From the NCBI GenBank assembly GCA_017650085.1, contig JAGCFN010000090.1, forward strand, positions 1-36,264: a stretch of 36,264 bases of DNA, in the 5' to 3' direction. This stretch comes from Bacteroidaceae bacterium (lineage in GTDB: Bacteria > Bacteroidota > Bacteroidia > Bacteroidales > Bacteroidaceae). Positions within the stretch are counted from its first letter, which is position 1. Every line of letters starts with the position of its first letter. Below the pieces are notes generated by a model. The model was given only the letters and a program-made list of their open reading frames with translations. It did no database searches and was not told where the DNA came from. Made by a program: the position numbers and the translations under genes. Below are positions 30,201 through 36,264 of this stretch, piece by piece.

Positions 30201-30296
30201 GAAAGACCCAACCGTCGGCACAGTGTCGAGGACAATCTTGTCCATCACGACAGGCGTGTATTGCTTGTCAGAATTGATAATTTTGCGAACTGCCAT
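27270..30296 (-). CDS. Long repetitive tail fibre protein, 1008 aa
   Basis: A beta-repeat fibre with several interleaved modules: 'xVQSNWAESDNTQVSYIQNKP'-type repeats, 'LATVATTGDYDDLTNKP' repeats, 'SSDDGKVLKATYSGGTGSYAW' repeats and 'VDQTYNASSANAQSGVAVAGAI' repeats. The first ~35 residues (MAVRKIINSDKQYTPVVMDK) are non-repetitive and probably attach to the tail. The 'SDWNESDxxxxSFIxNKP' unit is common in phage fibres. Repeats extend to DNA level, including an exact ~50-bp duplication, so length variation by recombination is expected. It has its own late-type motif at 30330-30339 and AGGAGCCGCAC before ATG 30296. Confidence 0.85.
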   Translation of the reverse strand: MAVRKIINSDKQYTPVVMDKIVLDTVPTVGSFNSVTSDAVARAITEAGNVPAPEASDAGKVLGVLNSSGDIGWVEDQSGTLTQVQSNWAESDNTQVSYIQNKPDLSVYAEASAVETALATKQDVISDLATIRSGAAAGASAVQPASLATVATTGAYYDLSGKPDLSGFATTQAMNTALAGKQDTIEDLSSIRTGAGLGATAVQPSSLAAVATTGDYDDLTNKPTIPAAQVQSDWNESDTSSKSFIRNKPVIPAGVIVDQTYDASSANAQSGTAVASAISTKQDIISDLATIRSGAADGATAVQPGNLATVATTGAYSDLSGTPTIPVVDQSYSSSSVNAQSGVAVAGAIAGKQDTIADLATIRANALLGSTAVQPGDLATVATTGDYDDLTNKPSLATVATSGSYTDLSNKPSIPAAQVNSDWNAASGVAQILNKPNLATVATTGDYDDLLNKPTIPAAVTVDQTYNASSSNPQSGTAVAEAVAAISVDEVPTVTSSDDGKVLKATYSGGTGSYDWESPPTEKNLVAGSNVSITSSGDNVTIAATNTTYTFSTGLTNSSGTVTVTNPLPSSTSSDEDKVLTVDSTGAPVWAASQGGGNEVPSVTSNDDGKILKAAYSGGTGSYSWQADAKKPVVAGTGISITNNTNDVTIAATTPVPAVTSSDDGKVLKATYSGGTGSYAWAAAQGGTTYTAGDGIDISNDTISADVDGTTIGIDSTTKKIKLLSAIPTVDQTYNASSANAQSGVAVAGAIAAISVDEVPAVTSSDDGKILKATYSGGVGSYAWAAASGGTTYTAGDGIYIDPNYNYISVDTDGSLGGISVSSFGVGAKYDGTTINVNSDSELQVVNPLPTSNSADSTKVLTVNSSGAPVWAAAQGGTTYSAGDGIAISNDTIAADVDGTTIGIDSTTKKIKLLSAIPTVDQTYNASSTNAQSGTAVAGALAAVPTKPIVAGSNITITENTNDITLAATMPTVDQTYSAVSTNAQSGVAVASAISTAIGPIETALSNL
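27544..28163 (-). repeat. Exact ~50-bp duplication inside the fibre gene
   Basis: The stretch 27544-27593 (starts GGAATTGCAGACAACAGC) is repeated identically at 28114-28163, 570 bp (190 codons) apart and in frame. Recombination between them would delete or duplicate a block of the fibre without a frameshift. Confidence 0.8.
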
Positions 30297-30329
30297 GTGC
30301 GGCTCCTATAAATTCTTCTTTTTTCAAGT

Positions 30330-30339
30330 ATAAAATAGG
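30330..30339 (-). promoter_or_regulatory. Late cassette motif before 1008-aa fibre gene
   Basis: Minus strand CCTATTTTAT, 33 nt before ATG 30296, followed by ACTTGAAAAAAGAAGAA. It lies 8 nt after the stop of the 25-aa gene. Confidence 0.58.
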
Positions 30340-30347
30340 TGGCTTGC

Positions 30348-30425
30348 TCACCTTTTCCAGTCGCCGGGGTCGAAGAAAATGAACCCCAGAGCGACCACGA
30401 TGATTACGAAGAGCAAGGTGCTCAT
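30348..30425 (-). CDS. Tiny membrane peptide, 25 aa
   Basis: ATG 30425 overlaps the stop of the 109-aa gene as ATGA; TGA at 30348-30350. It encodes one hydrophobic helix (LLFVIIVVALGFIFF) ending in DPGDWKR. Translational coupling to a gene with an N-terminal membrane anchor, and the clean helix plus charged tail, support it as real. It might be a partner in lysis, such as a holin or pinholin regulator, or in tail-membrane contact. Function not shown by the sequence. Confidence 0.55.
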   Translation of the reverse strand: MSTLLFVIIVVALGFIFFDPGDWKR

Positions 30426-30751
30426 TGTTTGAGTTCCTTGATTGCTTCAGTCAAATTTGCCACGGCCATGTCAAGCTTAACGATGTTAGTGTTGAGCGTC
30501 GAGCACTGGTCTCGTAGGTCATCAACCACTTGAGATGTCAGCTGTTGCGAATCCTTGAGCTGTTGCGTCGCAAACTCAAGCTTAAGGACTTTGTCGTGAA
30601 GGTCCTGACTGTCTTTATTTCGAGCCTCAGAGGTCTCCAAGCGACTGCGCCGCACGGCTGCAAGGTCTGTCCAGACCTTGATAAGCCCAGCAGCATTTGT
30701 TAGCAACAAGGCCACGGCGGTTATCAGTATTGTCCACAGTTCGGTTGTCAT
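30422..30751 (-). CDS. Membrane-anchored coiled-coil protein, 109 aa (lysis or tail candidate)
   Basis: One N-terminal membrane helix (LWTILITAVALLLTNAAGLI, residues 5-24) is followed by ~80 residues of coiled coil (LHDKVLKLEFATQQL, then LNTNIVKLDMAVANL). This layout is seen in class III-like holins and in haemolysin XhlA-type lysis proteins. Both its start (ATGA overlap with the fibre gene at 30748) and its end (ATGA overlap with the 25-aa gene) are coupled. No endolysin is next to it, so the lysis role is only a candidate. Confidence 0.55.
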   Translation of the reverse strand: MTTELWTILITAVALLLTNAAGLIKVWTDLAAVRRSRLETSEARNKDSQDLHDKVLKLEFATQQLKDSQQLTSQVVDDLRDQCSTLNTNIVKLDMAVANLTEAIKELKQ

Positions 30752-32007
30752 GATAAGTACTCCTGATAGTAAATCCTGTAGCCCAATTCGACAGAGTTTG
30801 ACGTTGTTAACGTGTTTGGCGGAAAATAGAGCAAGAAGTTAAGATCCTCTCCTGACATGTAAGTCTTGGGAATTCGTACTACGAACGACAACGACGAAGC
30901 ATAAAGACTACGTCCGCCAAGATTAGTCATAACACATGTTGTATCAGCAACCGAGAACGACCCGGTCGTGTCGATGTTGAAATGATAGGGTATGTCGGCG
31001 TTGTTTAAAGACCACGTTTGGCCACTCGGCTGCGAAATGTTTATAGAGAACGTAACTATGTAGTCTTTTGTCTTGTCAAGAGCGACAGGGTAATTATACC
31101 TGTAGGTTGAATATGACGTGTTCGACGTAATCGGAAACGTCACAAAGTTCGCAAAATCATAATATTGAACCGGAACGCGAGGTGGTACAGGAATTGCAAT
31201 GGTGCTGTTGCCAGACTGGTTTGCAGTGAACGTTCCGAGCGTAGTAGACCCATGTGTAATCGTAAGCGTTCCGTCATTCGCGGCAGCGGGTATCGAAGGT
31301 TTATTCTTGATGAAATCAACCTTTGTGCTGTCGCTCTGGTTCCAGTCGGACTGTGAGTAGATTGCTTGCATGTCTTCGAGAGTCGGTAATCCCGCCCCGT
31401 ACGTGGTCGTGGACCCGTTCACAGTGTATGTGCGGTTAGGCACAACAATCGTGCTTTCACCTGACTGGTTTGCCGAGAATACCTTGGTGGCGGTAGCGCT
31501 CCCAAGTTGAAACTTCAAGTCACCGTCATTAACTGTAGGTATCGAAGCACTGATTACGTTGTTGGCATCGATCGAGATGTTAGAGCCAGCCGTATACTTT
31601 GTATCAGTAGCAGAGATTACGTTGCTAGAATTGATTTGTACGTTGGAACCAGCAGTGTACTTTGTATCGGTGGCACTGATGACGTTGTTGTTGATTTGGA
31701 CGTTGTCGCCAGCGGTAAGTTTCGGCTGCAGAACAGTCGTATCAGCCGAAAATTCCGTTCCGTTCAGAGTGAGTCCAGTTCCAGCCGTGTATGTCGTGTC
31801 TGTAGCGCTGATGACATTCTGCTGACTGATTTGGACGTTAGTTCCGGCGGTGTACTTGGTGTCCGTCGCACTGATAGTCGAACCGTTAATCTGTATATTG
31901 GAACCAGCCGTGAGAGCCTTCTGCACGTCGATATTTTCACGCGCCTGAGCCTTCTGCTCTTCGGTGAAGTAAGTTTGTGGCAAGGTTGTTACATAAGGAC
32001 TGTGCAT
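30748..32007 (-). CDS. Repetitive tail fibre protein, 419 aa
   Basis: The N-terminus TYFTEEQKAQARENIDVQKA is the common short fibre attachment helix ('TxEQKAQARxNI'). Residues ~35-170 are tandem repeats of the form 'SATDTKYTAGSNVQINSSNVI', giving a beta-stranded shaft. 'SDWNQSDSTKVDFIKNKPSIP' (~215-236) is the same unit as in the 1008-aa fibre. The C-terminal ~140 residues are a unique beta domain (VQYYDFANFVTFPITSN onward), likely the binding head. One base separates it from the 267-aa gene; it ends in an ATGA overlap with the 109-aa gene. Confidence 0.8.
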   Translation of the reverse strand: MHSPYVTTLPQTYFTEEQKAQARENIDVQKALTAGSNIQINGSTISATDTKYTAGTNVQISQQNVISATDTTYTAGTGLTLNGTEFSADTTVLQPKLTAGDNVQINNNVISATDTKYTAGSNVQINSSNVISATDTKYTAGSNISIDANNVISASIPTVNDGDLKFQLGSATATKVFSANQSGESTIVVPNRTYTVNGSTTTYGAGLPTLEDMQAIYSQSDWNQSDSTKVDFIKNKPSIPAAANDGTLTITHGSTTLGTFTANQSGNSTIAIPVPPRVPVQYYDFANFVTFPITSNTSYSTYRYNYPVALDKTKDYIVTFSINISQPSGQTWSLNNADIPYHFNIDTTGSFSVADTTCVMTNLGGRSLYASSLSFVVRIPKTYMSGEDLNFLLYFPPNTLTTSNSVELGYRIYYQEYLS

Positions 32008-32008
32008 A

Positions 32009-32812
32009 TTATTCTCCTACGGACGGTTCGACATAGTCGCCGAGCCTTTCGATGGTTATGGATGGACAACGGACGGACAAACCCGATTCCGGAACGTCCA
32101 CGAACGAGTTGGCCGCTAGGATGAGCGAACACATGATTGGAGTGTCTCGCCCGTTGTTGATGATGTTCGCTTGTTTCTCGTGTGAGTCGGAGTGCTGGTA
32201 GGAAAGGTCGAAAGGACGACCGTCGACCTTCGCGAACTCGGCAATCGGAGTGCCTTGCCAGTTGAAATTGATGAGAGCCCGTACAACAAAAACGCCCGGT
32301 TTGTACAACATAAGCCGTGGTTGTCCGCTGATAGTCTCGACCTTGAAAGTGTCGGAATCGTTGCACGCTGGCACAGTTCCGAAGGTTCCGTCAGGGAAAG
32401 CTGTCGACATGGTCACGATGTCGAAAGCGTTCATCTCGACTTGGCCTCCTTCGTAGTTGTACCAAAGGTCGTCAACTCCTTTCCCCTTGAAGAAAGGAAC
32501 CGAGATATCTATGTCGATTCCGCCGGACGAGCCGGTAGGACTCATCTTGCGAATTGTGAACAAAGACATGCCGTAACGGTCTTGGACATCGATCCAGTAA
32601 GTCTTGGCAGGGTCTACGAACACTCCGCGAGCGCGACCGTTGTTGTCTAGGATGATTGGCTGAGCCATCAGGCTGCCGTTTTCATCGTACACCTTCGCAA
32701 GGTCGTCAGTAGATTCGAGACGGACAAATACGCGGCCAGCAACGTTGATGGCTCCGTTCTTCGTCTGGAACTGGTTAACGGGATCCCACAGCCTTTTATA
32801 TGTCACAATCAT
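32009..32812 (-). CDS. Short tailspike-like protein with head-binding-type N-terminus, 267 aa
   Basis: Residues ~15-95 (VAGRVFVRLESTDDLAKVYD; AQPIILDNNGRARGVFVDPA; YWIDVQDRYG) match the plan of the 771-aa protein's N-terminus and of the P22 tailspike head-binding domain: 'NGxhxhxxxDTxxxVY...nPhhhDxxGxxxxhh...Yxhxhxdxxg'. The rest (residues 110-267) is a beta domain with aromatic and Asp-rich loops, possibly a compact receptor-binding or adaptor domain. It has its own late motif at 32832-32841 and the leader GGAAAAGAGGTTTAAA before ATG 32812. Confidence 0.7.
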   Translation of the reverse strand: MIVTYKRLWDPVNQFQTKNGAINVAGRVFVRLESTDDLAKVYDENGSLMAQPIILDNNGRARGVFVDPAKTYWIDVQDRYGMSLFTIRKMSPTGSSGGIDIDISVPFFKGKGVDDLWYNYEGGQVEMNAFDIVTMSTAFPDGTFGTVPACNDSDTFKVETISGQPRLMLYKPGVFVVRALINFNWQGTPIAEFAKVDGRPFDLSYQHSDSHEKQANIINNGRDTPIMCSLILAANSFVDVPESGLSVRCPSITIERLGDYVEPSVGE

Positions 32813-32831
32813 TTTAAACCTCTTTTCCTAG

Positions 32832-32841
32832 ATAAAATAGG
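32832..32841 (-). promoter_or_regulatory. Late cassette motif before 267-aa gene
   Basis: Minus strand CCTATTTTAT, 19 nt before ATG 32812, followed by CTAGGAAAAGAGGTTTAAA. Confidence 0.6.
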
Positions 32842-32847
32842 GTTGGC

Positions 32848-35163
32848 TTAGGTCAAGTATCTCCACTGGTGGACATCGTTTGGCGCGGCTTGCGTAATCT
32901 CCTCTATCATGCAAAGCGAGTGTTTGAAGAAATCACCGTTGCTGTCGCTGTCTACTAGAGATGACTGAGGATACATATACAAGGTGGCACGCTCAATTCT
33001 CTTATCAGCGCCGTCGAACGTCTTTACGCCGAATTCGTCGTCGTCGACGGACTTCGTTCCTAAGTAGAACAAGGAATATCCAAAACCGGCTTCCCTTACG
33101 TTCGGCATGAGCCTTTGGAAACCCCAGTTAGCGATAAAGTAACTGTACTTGGTGTCTCCAACCGTGTGGATGTACCATTCGGATATAGCCAAGTCGTTGC
33201 AATGGAGACCAACGCCGCTGCAGGACGGGCAGAGGCCGAGGTTTCCCTTGTACGTAACAGAAGATTCGTTGTAGTCGCCACGGTAGATGAATACACTGTT
33301 CGGATTGGTGCCTAAACGATTCTGCCAGTAACGACAACGCAGACCTTCGTTGTTGCCAGCAAAGGTATTGCCTACAATGTACCAGTTCACGCGGATATCC
33401 GTGCATCTTTCGTCAGTCTCTACGCGGGTGAACTCGATAGGGTTGGCATTGGTGAACAAGTTTCCTTCGAGAGTCACACTCATGCGGTACATGGACTTGT
33501 CGCTGTCATAGTACGGATAAATTTTGATAGTGTTGTTCAGCGTCGTACAGTGCTTCATTGTCAGCGCCTTGGATTCGATTACGCAGTTCTCCAAGAGCTG
33601 GCAGTCTTCGAAAAATAGGCCGTTCTCGCCGTCCTCGTTGTTGGAAACACGGTGGAATGTCACGGAGACCGCGCAGCGCTTGAACTCGTAATAGGTATTC
33701 TGGAACCATGTAGTGCCGCCGTGGATGCTGCTGTCCGTAAACCAAGCAGCGTTCACGACTGGTTCGGCCTCGGCAAAACGGATGTCGCAGTTGTCGTCAC
33801 ATACAAGGAAATGGCAAAGCACTTCGCAGTTCTCGGACTTTACATTGTGCATGTATACGTCTTGGCCGGACATGTTTATTTCAAGGCGTCCGCACGAGAT
33901 ATTGCGAAGGTCTGTGAAGGACGTGTCCGTAAACGAAGACACGTAACGTCCAGAAAGGTCAAGAGAAGTCTCACCATTGGCCTTCACGGCGTCGATGTAG
34001 GCATGGACATAACGGAAATTGGACAGACGAAGCACGTTGTTCGATGTAGACCTTGCCGAGACCTTGTTCAACCAGTCAACGGAAGTCGGACTCTGCCACC
34101 ATTCGTCATGTATGTCCATGTACGAGAACGCGATCTTGTCAGTATCGTTGAACATCGCCGAACCGACAAGGTTCACACGGCTGAGGCCGAGCCGACCAGT
34201 GTTCATGTAGGTTATCGGCAGTCTAGTATTCGAAGAGAATACGATAGTCGCGTTGGATACGTTGGTCGGTAAACTCAAAGTCTTGTACAAAAAGTTGTCG
34301 GCATTGTCAACTACAAGAGTATTGGCGCCGCAAGTTAAGAAGCTTTCAATGCTCCTGAACCACGAAGAATGCGCGACAACTTCACGGTAGTTGAATATAA
34401 AGTCAGCAACGAAGCCGGTATTTGCAGTAATCTCAACAGACCGGCATACGATTGAAGCAATGGAAAACTGTGCTCCGCTGTCGAAAGACAGCGTCTTTGT
34501 CGTGCTGAACGTTCCTTCGGATGAGTACACACCAGAGATAAAGCGAGGAATTGGCGGCATGTAGATGCCGTACGTTCCTACGACAGGCTGATACGTGATG
34601 AATGCTGACAAGTTAGCTTCGTTTCCGGGAATCACGCCGTAGTAAGTGCTCGGCATTTCCCTCAAGTCGGATAGCAGCAACCAACGGCCTCTGCTCGAAA
34701 CGTTGCTCTCTATGATGCAACCTCCGTCTGCAGCTTCCGTGCAGTGTTCGTCCCAGATGTACATGCGTGGTCCCGCGTACGCGATGTCGTCGTAACCGAC
34801 AACCGTTACGTAGCTCAAAGAAGTATTGGCTTCCTGAAGACCCTCGATACCGAAGACGACAGTGTCGTTTTTAGAGTCCGGAGCAGTAAATCCGTACTCG
34901 GTGTCGTACATGCTGACATAGGCCCCGTTCTCGTAACGCTCGACTACGACGTCATAGATTGCGGCTTCCATGAACACGGTCGACGGAAATGCGCCGGAGT
35001 TGTCGAGGATGACAGGGTTCGTAGCCTGTACGAAATCCTGTCCTTCGAGAGTATAGATGGTCGCGAGCGTGTCGGAGTCGTGAAGATAGAACGAGACGCG
35101 TCCGTTTACCAGAGGGAAACCGACCGCGTCGAAGAGCTGGTTGTTACTGTAGCTTATCTTCAT
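32848..35163 (-). CDS. Tailspike-like protein with beta-helix body, 771 aa
   Basis: Residues 1-90 are a P22 tailspike-type head-binding domain (PLVNGRVSFYLHDSDTLATI; ATNPVILDNSGAFPSTVFM; IYDVVVERYENGAYV). From ~180 to ~690 the sequence has the short, regular strands and Asn/Asp/Thr turns of a right-handed parallel beta-helix (for example LSGRYVSSFTDTSFTDLRNI and LENCVIESKALTMKHCTTLN), the fold of polysaccharide-cleaving tailspikes. I cannot point to a catalytic pair. Cysteines are frequent. It starts within the portal gene (20-bp overlap) with GGAGGAATCT upstream. Confidence 0.72.
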   Translation of the reverse strand: MKISYSNNQLFDAVGFPLVNGRVSFYLHDSDTLATIYTLEGQDFVQATNPVILDNSGAFPSTVFMEAAIYDVVVERYENGAYVSMYDTEYGFTAPDSKNDTVVFGIEGLQEANTSLSYVTVVGYDDIAYAGPRMYIWDEHCTEAADGGCIIESNVSSRGRWLLLSDLREMPSTYYGVIPGNEANLSAFITYQPVVGTYGIYMPPIPRFISGVYSSEGTFSTTKTLSFDSGAQFSIASIVCRSVEITANTGFVADFIFNYREVVAHSSWFRSIESFLTCGANTLVVDNADNFLYKTLSLPTNVSNATIVFSSNTRLPITYMNTGRLGLSRVNLVGSAMFNDTDKIAFSYMDIHDEWWQSPTSVDWLNKVSARSTSNNVLRLSNFRYVHAYIDAVKANGETSLDLSGRYVSSFTDTSFTDLRNISCGRLEINMSGQDVYMHNVKSENCEVLCHFLVCDDNCDIRFAEAEPVVNAAWFTDSSIHGGTTWFQNTYYEFKRCAVSVTFHRVSNNEDGENGLFFEDCQLLENCVIESKALTMKHCTTLNNTIKIYPYYDSDKSMYRMSVTLEGNLFTNANPIEFTRVETDERCTDIRVNWYIVGNTFAGNNEGLRCRYWQNRLGTNPNSVFIYRGDYNESSVTYKGNLGLCPSCSGVGLHCNDLAISEWYIHTVGDTKYSYFIANWGFQRLMPNVREAGFGYSLFYLGTKSVDDDEFGVKTFDGADKRIERATLYMYPQSSLVDSDSNGDFFKHSLCMIEEITQAAPNDVHQWRYLT

Positions 35164-36264
35164 AGATTCCTCCGATAGCCTTCGCCATGTCAGCGTTGGC
35201 CTTCACCTTTGCCGTGTCCAGCTGGATGGCTTGCTTCTCAAGCTCCATCTGACTCTTCTGCACGTCCAGTGCAGCCCTGTCAGCGTCGAGCCCGTTGTCA
35301 AGCTGAGCCTTCAGGATAGTGTTTTCCATGTCGTACTGGTGTTGCATATCCATCTTAGCGAACTCTGCGCGGATGTCCTTGTCCTTGTTGTCCTGGAACA
35401 GTTCGTAGCGCTTAATCTGTTCTTCAAGTTCCTGGATCTGCATGTTCTTTTGTCCGATAGCGTCCTTCATCTGCTCAATAGTAGCGAAGGCTTGCTGTTC
35501 CATCGGAGATGGGCCCGGATTCATGTTGATTGCGCCGAACACGTTCTTCATGACGGCATTGTCCGGATGCGTTAGGAAGATACCGTTAACCAGGCTCATT
35601 CGCTTGTCCTCAGGGACAACGGACATGAGAGTCATCAACTCCTGACGAGCCACTTGAAGCTCCATACCGTTTTCCGGGCCTTGGATAACGTCAAGGACAA
35701 CTTTTCCTTTACCCAAGAGTTGCATAACTGTCTCGCCGACAGCCTTGAAAGTGTCGCGAAGGTTCGCGTAGTAATGGCGGATGGTGCACTGTGTCTGTCG
35801 CTCAGAAGAGAGCACTTCGGTTGCCGTCTTTTGCGGAGTTTCGCCGAGGAGGATTCCCTTGCTGTCAACTCCGGTTATCGACGACAGCAACTCAAGATTG
35901 CTTCCGATGATGCTCGTGATGTCGTCGAAAGCCACGCGGTTATCTGACTTGATTGGCGCGTTGTATTCAATCTTGTGGTCTGGAGACCAGCGGTTGTACA
36001 GAAGGATCGGGTTGTTGTTCTTGTTGAAGTTGCGATAACCGTCGACGTAACCCTCGATTGCTTCCGGTTCAGTTATGAAGATGTTCTTCGGAGCCATCGC
36101 GAGTCTTTCACAAAGTTGGGTGAAAGCATAATTTATCAGTTTTTGAATAGAACGGCCTTTCCTTACGATACCTTGCCACACAACGTTGTCACCGTCCCAG
36201 AAACGTTCACCGTACACCGGGAAAACTGGGATTCTGTCGATTTCTAGCGTGATTGGTTGGTCGA
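35144..36264 (-). CDS. Portal protein, C-terminal part (P22 gp1-like)
   Basis: This is the continuation of the gene that starts at 829. With the 141-bp overlap counted once, the whole protein is 602 aa. The part here holds the stem/wing region and, in roughly the last 130 residues, a long Gln/Glu/Lys-rich coiled coil. This corresponds in position to the helical barrel at the C-terminus of P22 gp1. The stop codon (35144-35146) overlaps the start of the tailspike-like gene by 20 bp, and that gene's GGAGGA ribosome site lies inside the portal coding sequence, so the two are translationally linked. The portal lying after the ejection-protein genes and beside the tail fibres, not beside terminase, is an unusual order. 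Confidence 0.85.
   Translation of the reverse strand, partial: DQPITLEIDRIPVFPVYGERFWDGDNVVWQGIVRKGRSIQKLINYAFTQLCERLAMAPKNIFITEPEAIEGYVDGYRNFNKNNNPILLYNRWSPDHKIEYNAPIKSDNRVAFDDITSIIGSNLELLSSITGVDSKGILLGETPQKTATEVLSSERQTQCTIRHYYANLRDTFKAVGETVMQLLGKGKVVLDVIQGPENGMELQVARQELMTLMSVVPEDKRMSLVNGIFLTHPDNAVMKNVFGAINMNPGPSPMEQQAFATIEQMKDAIGQKNMQIQELEEQIKRYELFQDNKDKDIRAEFAKMDMQHQYDMENTILKAQLDNGLDADRAALDVQKSQMELEKQAIQLDTAKVKANADMAKAIGGIYEDKLQ
36124..36264. repeat. Terminal direct repeat, right copy
   Basis: Exact second copy of bases 1-141. It lies inside the portal gene, so it should be counted once in the genome. Confidence 0.97.

Overview
The window is a complete, circularly closed assembly of a temperate tailed-phage genome. 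The first 141 bases (1-141) are repeated exactly as the last 141 (36124-36264), so the unique genome is 36123 bp. The portal gene is merely cut by the arbitrary contig ends. The virion genes are of the P22 (short-tailed, podovirus-like) type: P22-like portal, coat, gp4-like tail adaptor, gp10-like stabilisation protein, a set of probable ejection proteins, and fibres whose N-termini resemble the P22 tailspike head-binding domain. A tyrosine integrase indicates lysogeny.

Host: three adjacent fibre genes carry the Fibrobacter succinogenes major paralogous (FISUMP) domain. Almost every gene has a clear GGAGG/AAGGAG ribosome site, and the integrase promoter is a perfect TTGACA-N17-TATAAT. This fits a gut or rumen bacterium that uses Shine-Dalgarno initiation. 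Fibrobacter is my best guess and a Bacteroidota host is less likely; this is inference.

Layout. Plus strand, 15.1-23.1 kb (integration and replication): integrase; a 587-bp repeat-rich non-coding region (candidate origin/attP); an unknown gene; an SF3-helicase-like protein with a degenerate P-loop; a family A DNA polymerase; then small genes separated by a structured non-coding stretch. These include a ribbon-helix-helix-like regulator and an AT-rich membrane-protein gene sitting between 16-bp direct repeats. Minus strand, 14.9 kb down to 0.9 kb and, through the circle junction, 36.1 down to 23.0 kb (late genes): three small genes, a likely small terminase, large terminase, CxxCxxCC protein, sigma-like protein, scaffold, coat protein, tail adaptor, stabilisation protein, ejection proteins, portal, tailspike-like proteins, a small-membrane-protein pair, a 1008-aa fibre, a BspA-type repeat protein, three FISUMP proteins and a second sigma-like protein.

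The most striking non-coding feature is a repeated late cassette. Ten sites on the minus strand read CCTA[C/T/A]TTTA, nine of them 19-33 nt before a start codon and often followed by a GAAAAGAGGTTT leader. Several sit directly behind rho-independent terminators, which divides the late region into separately driven units. One has three 11-bp-spaced TGCGTCG repeats upstream, one precedes a structured 190-nt coat-protein leader, and one lies where a terminator hairpin also hides a ribosome site. Two small proteins with weak sigma region 2 resemblance are candidates for recognising this motif. I see no reverse transcriptase, CRISPR array, tRNA, endolysin, phage RNA polymerase or classical CI repressor.
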